A stretch of 64,000 nt of DNA from contig JAEEWW010000002.1 of the NCBI GenBank assembly GCA_016287815.1, positions 1 through 64,000 of the forward strand, read 5' to 3'. Both the position numbers and the translations under genes were made by a program. Below, in pieces: positions 26,243 through 35,593 of this stretch. The stretch is from Treponema sp. (GTDB taxonomy: Bacteria; Spirochaetota; Spirochaetia; Treponematales; Treponemataceae). Numbering within the stretch: position 1 is the first letter of the stretch; every line of letters begins with the position of its first letter. The notes beneath the pieces were generated by a model that worked only from the letters and a program-made list of their open reading frames with translations, was not told where the DNA came from and searched no databases.

Positions 26243-27268
26243 ATGCTGTCTTTTGAAAGTGATTATATTGAAGGCGCTCATCCGAAAATCCTTGAAAAGC
26301 TTGTTTCAACTAACATGGAACAGCTTTCAGGTTATGGTTCGGATAAATACTGCGAGAGCGCAAAACAGAGAATAAAAACAGCATGTGCGTGCCCGGATGC
26401 CGATGTCTGGTTTATTACCGGGGGAACTCAGACAAATCAGATTGTAATTGATTCAGTCCTTGCGCCTTACGAAGGAGTGGTTGCGGCTTTTACAGGTCAT
26501 GTTGCAGCACATGAAGCTGGCGCAATCGAATACACAGGTCATAAAGTTCTTACAATTCCTGCTCATAATGGCAAAATGAATGCTGAAGAACTTGATAAAT
26601 ATATCGAAACCTTTTATGCCGACGGAAATCATGAGCACATGGTTTTCCCTGGAATGGCATATATTTCTTTTCCGACTGAATACGGAACTTTATATTCTAA
26701 AAAAGAGCTGGAAGATATTCACAATGTCTGTCAGAAATACAAAATTCCGCTTTTTATTGACGGTGCGCGTTTAGGCTACGGTCTTGAAAGCAGTGAATGT
26801 GACATAACTTTACCGGAACTTGCAAAGTTTTGCGAAGTATTTTATATCGGCGGAACAAAGGTTGGTGCTTTATGCGGCGAAGCTGTTGTGTTTACTAAGA
26901 AAAATACACCGAAGCACTTTTTAAATCTTATTAAAAAACATGGGGCTTTGCTTGCAAAAGGCCGCCTTCTTGGAATTCAGTTTGACACGCTTTTTACGGA
27001 TAATCTTTATTTTGAAATCAGCCGTCATGCAATCAAAATGGCAGAAAAATTAAAAAAAGGATTTGCTGAGCGTGGTTATAAATTCTTTCTTGATTCGCCT
27101 ACAAACCAGCAGTTCATTGTATTAGACAATTCACAGATGGAAAAAATTGGAAAATCCGTACGCTTTGGCTTCTGGGAAAAATACGATGAAACACATACGG
27201 TTGTGCGCTTTGCTACAAGCTGGGCAACTACCGAGCAGGCAATAAATACCCTGTTTGATTTATTGTAA
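26243..27268 (+). CDS. ltaE: Low-specificity L-threonine aldolase
   Basis: A 341-residue PLP enzyme of the beta-eliminating lyase/threonine aldolase group, which splits threonine or allo-threonine to glycine and acetaldehyde. The N-terminus FESDYIEGAHPKIL, the ITGGTQTNQ phosphate-binding loop, PLFIDGARLGYGL and the PLP lysine in YIGGTKVGALCGEA are all family signatures. AAGAGG precedes the ATG by about 6 bases. Its length is usual. Related aldolases or tyrosine-phenol-lyase-like activities cannot be fully excluded. Confidence 0.85.
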   Translation: MLSFESDYIEGAHPKILEKLVSTNMEQLSGYGSDKYCESAKQRIKTACACPDADVWFITGGTQTNQIVIDSVLAPYEGVVAAFTGHVAAHEAGAIEYTGHKVLTIPAHNGKMNAEELDKYIETFYADGNHEHMVFPGMAYISFPTEYGTLYSKKELEDIHNVCQKYKIPLFIDGARLGYGLESSECDITLPELAKFCEVFYIGGTKVGALCGEAVVFTKKNTPKHFLNLIKKHGALLAKGRLLGIQFDTLFTDNLYFEISRHAIKMAEKLKKGFAERGYKFFLDSPTNQQFIVLDNSQMEKIGKSVRFGFWEKYDETHTVVRFATSWATTEQAINTLFDLL

Positions 27269-27279
27269 TTAATTCGCTC

Positions 27280-27440
27280 TTGACTGTTATTCACGATAGG
27301 ACTATATTATTGTCTTAATAAATACTGTTTTAACTTTAGTAATGCTAAAGAATTGTGATTCACCTGAATGTTTAATCACAATCAATTTACTATATCAGCT
27401 GTAAAAATAAGCTGTTAAATTACGGTTTTCGGGGGTAACT
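27280..27440 (+). promoter_or_regulatory. ilvD promoter and structured 130-nt leader
   Basis: TTGACT (27280-27285), 17-base spacer, TATATT (27303-27308). The leader holds three hairpins: CTTTAG/CTAAAG (27334-27350), a perfect 9-bp ATTGTGATT/AATCACAAT (27352-27360 with 27374-27382) and CAGCT/AGCTG (27396-27414). GGGGGT precedes the ATG. There is no T-box sequence and no Ile/Val/Leu-rich leader peptide. The 9-bp palindrome could be an RNA structure or a repressor site. Confidence 0.5.
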
Positions 27441-29120
27441 ATGAAAAGTGACAACGCAAAAAAGGGAGTTGCTCGTGCTCCTCATCGTTCATTATTTTAC
27501 GCATCAGGCTACACTGATGAAGAACTGGCTCAGCCTTTAGTCGGCATTATCTGTGCAAAAAATGAATTGATTCCAGGTCATATAGAACTTGACCGTATTT
27601 CTGAAGCCGTAAAAGCGGGTGTGCGCATGTGCGGCGGAACTCCAATTGAATTCCCTGCAATCGGTGTTTGTGACGGAATTGCCATGGGACACGAAGGAAT
27701 GAAATATTCTCTTGTTACCCGCGAACTTATTGCAGACAGCGTTGAATGTGTTGCAAAAGCCCATCAGTTTGACGCCCTTGTTATGATTCCAAATTGTGAC
27801 AAAATTGTTCCTGGTATGCTTATGGCAGCTGCCCGCCTGGATTTGCCTACAGTTTTTGTTTCAGGCGGTCCTATGATGCCTGGTCATGTAATGGATCGGA
27901 CTAATCCTTATTATGGAAAAGAGCTTTCTCTTTCTGATATGTTTGAGGCTGTAGGAACTTTTGCCGTAGGAAAGATTACAGAAGAGCAACTTAAAGAAAT
28001 GGAACACTCTGCCTGCCCTGGCTGCGGAGCATGTTCAGGTATGTTCACTGCAAATTCCATGAACTGTCTTACAGAAGTTTTAGGTCTTGGTCTTCCTGGT
28101 AACGGTACAATTCCTGCTGTAACAGGGGAGCGTATTGCGCTTGCAAAACATGCCGGTATGGCTGTAATGAATATGTATAAAAAAGGAATTACTGCGCGTC
28201 AGATGATGACTGCAGAAAATTTCCGCAACGGTCTTGCCGCAGACATGGCTTTGGGCTGTTCTTCAAATACAATGCTTCATCTTCCGGCAATTGCCCATGA
28301 AGCCGGCATAGAAATTGATCTGCATGAAGTAAACGAAATTTCTGAGCGTACACCGAATCTTTGCCACCTTGCTCCGGCCGGTCACACCTTTATGTGTGAA
28401 TTAAATGATGCCGGCGGTGTTCAGGCAGTTCTTGCAGAACTTGCAAAGAAAAACTTAATCAATACTTCTTTAATTACGGCAACAGGCAAAACTATTGCAG
28501 AAAACATTAAAAATGTACGCAATAAAAATCCTGAAGTTTTGCGACCGATTGAAAATCCTTATTCTGATAACGGCGGAATTGCAATCCTCTTCGGAAACCT
28601 TGCACCAAACGGAACTGTCGTAAAACGTTCAGCCTGTGCAAAAGAGCTGATGAAGCATACAGGTCCTGCACGCGTATTCAACGATGAAAGTGAAGCAATG
28701 GAAGCCGTTCAGGCAAGAAAAATCAATCCTGGTGATGTAGTTGTAATCCGCTACGAAGGTCCTAAAGGCGGTCCTGGTATGCGCGAAATGCTTGCCGTTA
28801 CTGCCGCTCTTGCAGGTCAGGGACTTGATAAGCAGGTTGCATTGATTACAGACGGAAGATTCAGTGGTGCTACACGCGGTGCTTCATTGGGACATTGCAG
28901 CCCTGAAGCTGCTAACGGTGGTCCGATTGCCCTTGTTGAAGAAGGCGATAAAATTACTCTTGATATTAACGCATACAAAATTACGCTTGAAGTAAGCGAT
29001 GAAGAACTCAGCCGTCGCCGTGCTGCATGGAAATGTCCTGAACCAAAGGTAAAAACAGGATACCTTGCCCGCTATGCAAAGTTAGTCAGCTCTGCTGATA
29101 AAGGCGCGATATTAGAATAG
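27441..29120 (+). CDS. ilvD: Dihydroxy-acid dehydratase
   Basis: A 559-residue iron-sulfur enzyme that dehydrates dihydroxy acids to the 2-keto acid precursors of valine, leucine and isoleucine. Cluster cysteines are in [10 protein letters not shown] and [10 protein letters not shown]; the C-terminal [14 protein letters not shown] is also diagnostic. Length is standard. It is followed 85 bases later by ilvB, with a strong hairpin in between, so the two are probably one operon with attenuated or processed expression. ilvC is not in the window. Confidence 0.96.
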   Translation: MKSDNAKKGVARAPHRSLFYASGYTDEELAQPLVGIICAKNELIPGHIELDRISEAVKAGVRMCGGTPIEFPAIGVCDGIAMGHEGMKYSLVTRELIADSVECVAKAHQFDALVMIPNCDKIVPGMLMAAARLDLPTVFVSGGPMMPGHVMDRTNPYYGKELSLSDMFEAVGTFAVGKITEEQLKEMEHSACPGCGACSGMFTANSMNCLTEVLGLGLPGNGTIPAVTGERIALAKHAGMAVMNMYKKGITARQMMTAENFRNGLAADMALGCSSNTMLHLPAIAHEAGIEIDLHEVNEISERTPNLCHLAPAGHTFMCELNDAGGVQAVLAELAKKNLINTSLITATGKTIAENIKNVRNKNPEVLRPIENPYSDNGGIAILFGNLAPNGTVVKRSACAKELMKHTGPARVFNDESEAMEAVQARKINPGDVVVIRYEGPKGGPGMREMLAVTAALAGQGLDKQVALITDGRFSGATRGASLGHCSPEAANGGPIALVEEGDKITLDINAYKITLEVSDEELSRRRAAWKCPEPKVKTGYLARYAKLVSSADKGAILE

Positions 29121-29128
29121 TAGCGGGG

Positions 29129-29152
29129 CGGGTTTTGCATTTGCAAAGCCCG
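29129..29152 (+). other. Strong intercistronic hairpin between ilvD and ilvB
   Basis: CGGGTTTTGCA (29129-29139) pairs with TGCAAAGCCCG (29142-29152) with one G-T wobble. No T-tract follows, so it is more likely an mRNA-stabilising or processing structure than a terminator. Confidence 0.5.
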
Positions 29153-29205
29153 GAAATTTCGCGAAGCGACCGACCTATATTGGAATAGACTAGAGGCTTA
29201 TCGTA

Positions 29206-30918
29206 ATGAAAATTAGTGGATCACGTGTTGTAATAGAATGTCTGGTTGAACAGGGAGTTGATACCGTTTTCGGCTATCCTGGTGGTGCAATACTTAATAT
29301 TTATGATGAACTATATAAAAATGAAGACCGCATCCGCCACATTCTTACTGCTCATGAACAGGGCGCTGCTCATGCTGCTGACGGTTATGCACGTTCAACA
29401 GGAAAAGTTGGCGTTGTAATGGCAACCAGCGGTCCTGGTGCTACAAACCTTGTTACAGGCATTGCTACAGCATACATGGATTCAATTCCTATGGTAGCGA
29501 TTACATGTAATGTTATTATTCCGCAGCTTGGAAAAGACAGCTTTCAGGAAATTGACATTACAGGCGTTACAATGCCGATTACAAAGCATAATTACATAGT
29601 ACGCGATCCTAAAAAACTTGCCGAAACAATCCGCGAAGCTTTTGTCATTGCAAAAACCGGTCGTCCGGGGCCTGTTTTAATTGATATTCCGAAGGATATT
29701 ACTTCTGCAGAAATTGATTTTGAACCGGCTTCAAAAGAAGAATTGGAAAAGACTGCCGAAAATGCCGACAGGGTAAACCTTAAGCGGATTATGCATGTAA
29801 AATCTGTTTCTGATAAGGAAATAGAAAATGCCGCTAGATTGATTAATAAGGCAAAAAAGCCTGTAATTTATGCAGGCGGCGGAATAATCATTTCTGATGC
29901 TTTCAGCGAATTAAAAGCCCTTGCCGAAAAAGCCGACATTCCTGTTTCCATGAGTCTTATGGGAAAATCAGCCTTTCCTAATAAGCATGCACTTGCTCTT
30001 GGTATGATCGGCATGCACGGAACAAAGGCTGCAAACATGGCTGCTAATCAGTGCGATTTACTTATTGCCATTGGAACACGATTCAGCGACCGTGTAATTG
30101 GTGATCCTGAAAAATTTGCAGGAAGGGCAAAGGTCTTGCAGATTGATATTGACCCGGCAGAAGTAAACAAGAATATCCGCGTATTTTCTGCGATTGTAGG
30201 AAATATAAAAAATGTGCTTTCACGCATTGTTCCGCTTGTTGAAGAGCGAAAAAATGTTGAATGGCATGAACAGATTTCTCAATGGAAAAAAGAAATTCCT
30301 CCGAGCTGGAATAAAAAAGAAAGCCTTGCGCCAAAGTTTATTTATGAATATGTAAATTCTAAAGTTCCGGAAGATACTGTAATAACCACGGAAGTCGGGC
30401 AGCATCAGATGTGGGCAGCTCAGTTCTACGATTTTACTGTTCCGCGTACCTTCTTGACTTCAGGCGGTCTTGGAACAATGGGCTTTGGAACAGGAGCTGC
30501 AATCGGCGCGCAGATTGCAAATCCAAACCGTAAAGTTGTGCATTTTGCAGGCGACGGTTCGTTCCGCATGAACTGCAACGAGCTTGCAACAATCGATCAT
30601 TACAAATTGCCTCTAATAATTGTAGTAATAAATAACGGTGCCTTAGGAAATGTCCGCATGTGGCAGACTCTTTTTTACGAAAAACGCTATAGCCAGACAA
30701 CGCTTGATTTTGGTCCGGATTTTGTAAAGCTTGCAGAAGCGTACGGAATTTCAGGTTACAGGGCAACAACGGAAGAAGAATTTAAATCTGTTTTTGATAA
30801 GGCTTTAGCTTCTGGTAAAGCTGCCGTTATTGACGCTCACATTGAAATGGATGAAATGGTATTCCCGATGATTCCGCCTGGAAAGCCGGTAGAAAATCTG
30901 CTTCTGGATTTGAAATAG
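29206..30918 (+). CDS. ilvB: Acetolactate synthase, large subunit
   Basis: A 570-residue ThDP enzyme that condenses pyruvate with pyruvate or 2-ketobutyrate, the first common step of branched-chain synthesis. The ThDP Glu is in TAHEQGAAHAADGYAR, and the GDGSFRMNCNELAT...NN motif binds ThDP-Mg. GXPGG appears as FGYPGGAILN at the N-terminus. AGAGG lies 9 bases before the ATG. The small regulatory subunit gene (ilvN/ilvH) that normally follows is missing here; the next gene is rho. Confidence 0.95.
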   Translation: MKISGSRVVIECLVEQGVDTVFGYPGGAILNIYDELYKNEDRIRHILTAHEQGAAHAADGYARSTGKVGVVMATSGPGATNLVTGIATAYMDSIPMVAITCNVIIPQLGKDSFQEIDITGVTMPITKHNYIVRDPKKLAETIREAFVIAKTGRPGPVLIDIPKDITSAEIDFEPASKEELEKTAENADRVNLKRIMHVKSVSDKEIENAARLINKAKKPVIYAGGGIIISDAFSELKALAEKADIPVSMSLMGKSAFPNKHALALGMIGMHGTKAANMAANQCDLLIAIGTRFSDRVIGDPEKFAGRAKVLQIDIDPAEVNKNIRVFSAIVGNIKNVLSRIVPLVEERKNVEWHEQISQWKKEIPPSWNKKESLAPKFIYEYVNSKVPEDTVITTEVGQHQMWAAQFYDFTVPRTFLTSGGLGTMGFGTGAAIGAQIANPNRKVVHFAGDGSFRMNCNELATIDHYKLPLIIVVINNGALGNVRMWQTLFYEKRYSQTTLDFGPDFVKLAEAYGISGYRATTEEEFKSVFDKALASGKAAVIDAHIEMDEMVFPMIPPGKPVENLLLDLK

Positions 30919-31226
30919 ATAGAAAGAATGCTTTCGTCGCAATCAGCATTTTATCGCGGAAGCTTGAAGTGTGGAAAGCGCGCTGTGCGTTGCGCCTGCA
31001 TAGGCGCAACATTCTTCTTAGAAAAAGAACCCTTTTATGGTTTTATTGACAAAATGGAGCTTTTGATATAACATAAATTATATAAATAATAATTATTTAG
31101 TTCTTTTTTTGAAATTTTCCAGAACATTTTTGATTTTGTGTTTATAAGGGAATCACTAAGAACTTCAGTTTTTAGAGGTAACTTTGAAATATTTTAATAC
31201 CATTATGCCATTAGGAGTAATTTTAA
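30919..31226 (+). promoter_or_regulatory. ilvB-rho gap: hairpin, rho promoter and long leader
   Basis: No gene lies in these 308 bases. A perfect 8-bp hairpin GTTGCGCC/GGCGCAAC (30989-30996 with 31003-31010) followed by a T-containing stretch may end ilvB transcripts. TTGACA (31046-31051), 17 bases, TAACAT (31069-31074) is a plausible rho promoter, giving a leader of about 145 bases. AGGAG lies 9 bases before the rho ATG. A long leader fits rho autoregulation seen elsewhere. Confidence 0.5.
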
Positions 31227-33086
31227 ATGGGACCATTCCAGAGACGTCGTGCAACCGATGCATCGGAAGATCTTTCGCGGCAAAATGAAAGTCAGCCGCA
31301 ATTGGATCTTGACGCAACAAACGCTTCACTCGAAGCTCCTTCCTCTTCTGAATCAGAAAATCAATCAGACAACACAGAAAAAAATGATGAAACAGCTACG
31401 GCAAAAATTATTGTCCGTCCGAAAAGACGCCGCGTAGTAAAGGCAAAAACAGATAATTCTGAAAGCGGCGAAAATACAGAAAATACTTCAACTTCATCTA
31501 CTACAGTAGAACAGAATGTTTCAGAATCCTCAGATGCCGGTGCCGCATCTGCAAATACAGCATCAGCTGCTGCAAGTGCTTCTCAGGAAAATACTTTGAA
31601 TACTTCAAATTTTGCGAATGCTCCGACTGAATATATTCCGGATGTTCCTGTTCGCGAAAAAAATAAGTGGGGCGGTGCAATGCCTAATTTTTCCGGCGGA
31701 AGAAAGTTTTCCCGCAACGGATATCACAGAACTTCTGCTACCCGTGAAGCCCGCGATGCAGAAGTTCGTGCAGCCCAGATTATAGAAAATCCTGAAGAAT
31801 ATGAATCAAAACCACGTCTTTTGATAAATGACCTTACAAAAATGGGTATGCATGAACTTCGCGATCTGGCAACCCAGTATGGTTTTTCAAGTGACGACCT
31901 TGCTCCTATGAAAAAACAGGAGCTTATCTTTGTAATTTTGAAGGCTCATACAGAGCACGGCGGAATTATTTTTGCTTCCGGTGCTTTGGAAATCCTTCCT
32001 GACGGTTATGGTTTCCTTCGTTCTCCGCAGAACAGTTATTTACCTGGCCCTGATGATATTTATATTTCTCCAAGTCAGATTCGTCTTTTCAATTTGAAAA
32101 CAGGTGATACAGTTTATGGTCAGACACGTTCGCCAAAAGAAGGAGAACGCTTCTTTGCTTTGCTCCGTATTGAATCTGTAAACTTTGACGAACCTCGTGT
32201 AGCTCAGACACGTATTCCGTTTGAAAATTTAACTCCACTTTATCCTAATGAAAAGCTTCATCTTGAAACTGTTTCTACAGAACTTTCTACACGTATTGTT
32301 GATTTGTTCAGCCCGATTGGAAAAGGTCAGCGTCTTTTGATTGTTGCTCCTCCAAAAGCAGGAAAAACAATTTTGATGCAGAAGGTTGCTAATGCAATTA
32401 CTGCAAATCATCCGGAAGTTTATCTTATCGTATTGTTAATTGATGAACGTCCTGAAGAAGTTACCGAAATGGAACGTTCTATAAAGGCAGAAGTTATTTC
32501 TTCTACTTTTGATGAGCAGGCTACACGTCACGTTCAGGTTGCTGAAATGGTTCTTGAAAAGGCTAAGCGCCTTGTAGAACACAAACGCGATGTTGTAATT
32601 TTCCTTGATTCTATTACACGTCTTGCACGTGCCTACAACCAGACTGTTCCAACTTCCGGTAAAGTTCTTTCCGGTGGTGTTGATTCAAACGCACTTCATA
32701 AGCCGAAGAGATTCTTTGGTGCAGCCCGCAATGTTGAAGAAGGCGGAAGCCTTACAATTATTTCTACCGCATTGATTGAAACCGGCAGCCGCATGGATGA
32801 AGTTATCTTTGAAGAATTCAAAGGAACTGGAAACAGTGAAATTGACCTTGACAGAAAACTTGCCGAGCGTCGTCTGTTCCCGGCAATCAATATCAAAAAA
32901 TCCGGTACAAGAAAGGAAGAGCTTTTGCTTACAGAAAACGAACTTCAGAAGCTTTGGGTTCTGCGCAAAGTTCTTAACCCGATGGAAGATACAGAAATCC
33001 TTGAACTTTTGCTTGACCGCATGAAGAAATCTAAGGATAACGATGCATTCCTTGCTTCTATGAATACTGGAACTGCAGGAATGTAA
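31227..33086 (+). CDS. rho: Transcription termination factor Rho
   Basis: A 619-residue hexameric RNA helicase, about 200 residues longer than E. coli Rho. The extra length is at the N-terminus: about 145 residues rich in Ser, Asn, Thr, Glu and Ala with a basic patch [10 protein letters not shown]. The conserved part starts with the helical RNA-binding lead-in ([14 protein letters not shown]), then the cold-shock-like fold ([15 protein letters not shown]), then the ATPase with Walker A APPKAGKT near residue 376 and [13 protein letters not shown]. The insertion may bind RNA or cause self-association. Confidence 0.96.
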   Translation: MGPFQRRRATDASEDLSRQNESQPQLDLDATNASLEAPSSSESENQSDNTEKNDETATAKIIVRPKRRRVVKAKTDNSESGENTENTSTSSTTVEQNVSESSDAGAASANTASAAASASQENTLNTSNFANAPTEYIPDVPVREKNKWGGAMPNFSGGRKFSRNGYHRTSATREARDAEVRAAQIIENPEEYESKPRLLINDLTKMGMHELRDLATQYGFSSDDLAPMKKQELIFVILKAHTEHGGIIFASGALEILPDGYGFLRSPQNSYLPGPDDIYISPSQIRLFNLKTGDTVYGQTRSPKEGERFFALLRIESVNFDEPRVAQTRIPFENLTPLYPNEKLHLETVSTELSTRIVDLFSPIGKGQRLLIVAPPKAGKTILMQKVANAITANHPEVYLIVLLIDERPEEVTEMERSIKAEVISSTFDEQATRHVQVAEMVLEKAKRLVEHKRDVVIFLDSITRLARAYNQTVPTSGKVLSGGVDSNALHKPKRFFGAARNVEEGGSLTIISTALIETGSRMDEVIFEEFKGTGNSEIDLDRKLAERRLFPAINIKKSGTRKEELLLTENELQKLWVLRKVLNPMEDTEILELLLDRMKKSKDNDAFLASMNTGTAGM

Positions 33087-33102
33087 AATCTCTAGCCGGC
33101 TA

Positions 33103-33131
33103 TTGATTAAGTTTGCTAAATTTTGTATATT
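33103..33131 (+). promoter_or_regulatory. Probable rpmE promoter
   Basis: TTGATT (33103-33108), 17-base spacer, TATATT (33126-33131). This predicts a 5' leader of about 90 bases before the rpmE ATG at 33228, which has TTGGAGG 5 bases upstream. Confidence 0.5.
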
Positions 33132-33227
33132 CTTAAAACATTATTTTGAATTTGCTGATTTTGTGGCAATGGCTTGAACGTAGTTCCGCATTGCAGGGCA
33201 AAATCTGTAGATATATTGGAGGTTGTT

Positions 33228-33437
33228 ATGAAAAAGGGTATTCATCCTGACTATAATCTGACAAAGATTACCTGCGTTTGTGGAAACGTAATTGAAACAC
33301 GTTCAACAGCAAAGGACATCCACGTTGAAATTTGTTCTGCCTGCCACCCGTTCTATACTGGCAAGCAGAAACTTGTTGATACAGCAGGACGTATCGAACG
33401 CTTTAACAAACGTTACGGCATTAAAGACGCAAAATAA
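33228..33437 (+). CDS. rpmE: 50S ribosomal protein L31, zinc-binding type
   Basis: A 69-residue ribosomal protein beginning [11 protein letters not shown]. The CVCG and [12 protein letters not shown] motifs give the four-cysteine zinc-binding form of L31, as opposed to the zinc-free paralogue induced by zinc starvation. I start at 33228 because it has TTGGAGG at 5 bases and the canonical N-terminus; the in-frame upstream codons from 33174 are not conserved-looking. It follows rho and is closed by a terminator. Confidence 0.96.
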   Translation: MKKGIHPDYNLTKITCVCGNVIETRSTAKDIHVEICSACHPFYTGKQKLVDTAGRIERFNKRYGIKDAK

Positions 33438-33462
33438 TTACTTAATTGTGTCTGTTATAGAA

Positions 33463-33501
33463 GACTGCCTTGCAGGGAAATCCCGCGGGCAGTTTTTTTT
33501 T
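33463..33501 (+). terminator. rpmE intrinsic terminator
   Basis: GACTGCC...GGCAGT stem (33464-33469 with 33488-33493), inner GGG/CCC pairing, followed by a run of nine T. The 190 bases downstream hold no gene, only short repeats such as GATTTTTAGCG (twice) and an 11-bp copy of AGCCGGCTATT (33554-33564) that also occurs before rpmE (33094-33104). Confidence 0.85.
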
Positions 33502-33692
33502 GCCTGGTGATTTTTAGCGGTGTTGATTCTGCTCTTGATGTTAGCCATGTTAGAGCCGGCTATTCTGATTTTTAGCGTCTTGGCCGCATGTTAGCGGTTA
33601 AAAAAAACTTTAATAAGTCTAAATTGTTTTTTTATTACAGATGGATAGTCACTAAAATTATAAAAGAAGTCAAAAATGTCAAATGTTTTTTA

Positions 33693-33720
33693 TTGACAAA
33701 ATTTCGGAAAGTGTTAAAAT
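33693..33720 (+). promoter_or_regulatory. Lipoprotein promoter, near-leaderless
   Basis: Perfect TTGACA (33693-33698), 16-base spacer, TAAAAT (33715-33720), 9 bases to the ATG at 33730. No Shine-Dalgarno. Confidence 0.65.
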
Positions 33721-33729
33721 CGCTGTCCT

Positions 33730-34983
33730 ATGTTAAAAAAGATTTTAATAATAAATATAAGTATAATTACGATTTTATTAAGTTCATGTCGTTTTGTAAT
33801 TGGAAATCCTGACGAAGGCGAAACAGCTGCCGGGGTTAATCTTTCTGGCGGATCTGAAAAGGCAGAGACATATAATACATCTACGGATATTTCTGTTTCT
33901 GGTGGTACAGGTTCTTCTGAAAACACTGGCAAAACAGAAATCTCTGGGGGGGCGAGCGAAGAATCATCTGCTTCCGGTAATTCAGAAAATTCTGGGGAAA
34001 TACAAGGCGCTGGCGACTCTCAAGGTTCTGGTGAATCACAGGAAGCAGGCAGCTCAGAAAATTCTGGTGAAGGTTCTGCAGGTTTTGAACCTTCCAGAGG
34101 TTCTTCAAGATCTTCTGAAAAATCGGCAGAAGATACCACAGCTGAAACTTCATCTGATGTAACAGGTAATGCTGAGGTAGCTTCAGGTTCAGAACAGGTT
34201 TCTTCTGAAGTTTCTGATTCTTCGGCTCAGAGCGGTCAGACTGCTGACAATAATGCAGGAAACATTTCAGACGGTGCTAACCAGTCGGTAAATGAATCGT
34301 CGGCTGAACAGACTGCTGATGAAAGTTCGGCTGAAGAAACTGCCCGTGCTGCAGCCGAGGCCGCACAGAAAGCTGCTGAAGAAGAAGCAGAACGTGCTGC
34401 AGCTGAAGCTGCACAGAAAGCTGCTGAAGAAGAAGCTAAGCAGTATGCTGAACAGGCAAGGGAAGCTGCTGAAAAAGCTTCTAATGCATCAAACGCAAAA
34501 GAAGCATCTGAATATGCAAATCAGGCTGCAGAAGCCAGCCGCAAAGCCAAAGAGGCCGCAGAAAAAGCCGGAACTGATTCTGCAAAAGAAGCCGCAGAAA
34601 CTGCTTCTGATTACAAGAATAATTCTGAGTCTGCAGCATTAGACAAGCAGGCTTCTGAACAGGATGACAAACACGGAATTCCTGATGAAATTATTTATAT
34701 TCAGCCGGAACCTGAAAAATATAAGTTCAAATTAGGAAGCTGGCAATACTCTGTAACTTTTAAGGAAAATGATGTTGTAGATGTTGATGTCCGTGAATCT
34801 TTTACAGGATTAAACTATAAGAAAACGTACTTTAAAAAAGGCGGACGCTGCTATAAGCGGGTTAGCATAGGTTTTATACATTATGAAATTCATTCTATTG
34901 TTTTGGATTGCCTTGTAGACGGCGACCTTCAGCCATTCTTTAAGTCAATAGTTCAGGATAATAAAATTCAGCAGACATTCTGA
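33730..34983 (+). CDS. Low-complexity lipoprotein with Ala/Glu coiled coil
   Basis: A 417-residue lipoprotein (lipobox LLSSC, C20). Residues about 25-205 are rich in Ser, Gly, Glu and Asn and look disordered. Residues about 208-305 form an Ala/Glu/Lys coiled coil that includes a near-exact 16-residue duplication (RAAAEAAQKAAEEEA twice). A compact C-terminal domain of about 100 residues (EPEKYKFKLGSWQYSV onward) looks folded. No family is recognised. A surface or periplasmic spacer role is inference only. It has its own promoter and terminator. Confidence 0.75.
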   Translation: MLKKILIINISIITILLSSCRFVIGNPDEGETAAGVNLSGGSEKAETYNTSTDISVSGGTGSSENTGKTEISGGASEESSASGNSENSGEIQGAGDSQGSGESQEAGSSENSGEGSAGFEPSRGSSRSSEKSAEDTTAETSSDVTGNAEVASGSEQVSSEVSDSSAQSGQTADNNAGNISDGANQSVNESSAEQTADESSAEETARAAAEAAQKAAEEEAERAAAEAAQKAAEEEAKQYAEQAREAAEKASNASNAKEASEYANQAAEASRKAKEAAEKAGTDSAKEAAETASDYKNNSESAALDKQASEQDDKHGIPDEIIYIQPEPEKYKFKLGSWQYSVTFKENDVVDVDVRESFTGLNYKKTYFKKGGRCYKRVSIGFIHYEIHSIVLDCLVDGDLQPFFKSIVQDNKIQQTF

Positions 34984-34990
34984 TAAGTAT

Positions 34991-35027
34991 AAAAAAGGCT
35001 ATCCCGGATTAAGGAACAGCCTTTTTT
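34991..35027. terminator. Bidirectional intrinsic terminator
   Basis: AAAAAAGGCT (34991-35000) pairs perfectly with AGCCTTTTTT (35018-35027). It lies between two convergent genes, with a T-run on each strand. Confidence 0.88.
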
Positions 35028-35031
35028 CTTT

Positions 35032-35430
35032 CTATAAGTTTATAACTTTAGGTGAATCTGTAAAACTTGAAATTGTTGCAACAGCATTCTTGAAATATAG
35101 TACTTCAGTATTGTCATCATCGGCAGAATACATGCTCTTTAAGTCCGGATAGTGTTCAAGCATGTCAGCTTTAGGCTCGCGTCTTTCATCGCGAACAAGT
35201 TCTCCTGCAAGGCGCAGCCACTTACCGCTGGAAGTATCAAAACAGCAAAGCTCAACTTTCGGATTTTTCTGAATCTGTTTTGAAACATCTTTAACTTTTC
35301 CTGTCTGAATGTAAAGTTTGCCTTCAAAAAGGTTTATTGTTCCGAAAGGTCTGTTTCTTGGCTGACCGTCTTCTACAGTAGCTAAAAAATAAGTACCGCA
35401 TTTTTTGATAAAATTAAAAACCTCATCCAT
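35032..35430 (-). CDS. Pyridoxamine 5'-phosphate oxidase-like flavin protein
   Basis: A 132-residue single-domain split-barrel protein. GTYFLATVEDGQPRNRPFG and the strand-rich centre ending KWLRLAGELV match the general pyridoxamine-phosphate-oxidase/FMN-binding family found in anaerobes. It probably binds FMN or a related flavin; the substrate is not known. AGGAG lies 6 bases before the ATG. It stands alone, convergent with the lipoprotein gene. Confidence 0.78.
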   Translation of the reverse strand: MDEVFNFIKKCGTYFLATVEDGQPRNRPFGTINLFEGKLYIQTGKVKDVSKQIQKNPKVELCCFDTSSGKWLRLAGELVRDERREPKADMLEHYPDLKSMYSADDDNTEVLYFKNAVATISSFTDSPKVINL

Positions 35431-35593
35431 TGTTTACTCCTATTAACTTGGTTGGTTATAATATAAAATAACTTCGGGTAATCTAATCGTCAATAAAATA
35501 ATGTTATTTATTAAAATTTTTTATTGATGGCTTTAAATAGTTTATATGCTGTGTTATTTTTTTAAATAGCTGAATTTTTAGGAAGGTAAACCT

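Noticed and set aside
27312..27440. T-box or ilv attenuator leader peptide before ilvD
   Set aside because: No T-box sequence or specifier-loop architecture, and the only small frame lacks runs of Ile, Val or Leu codons.
31227..31670. Separate gene fused to rho by missed frameshift
   Set aside because: The frame is continuous, Shine-Dalgarno and start are good, and low-complexity extensions are common in Rho.
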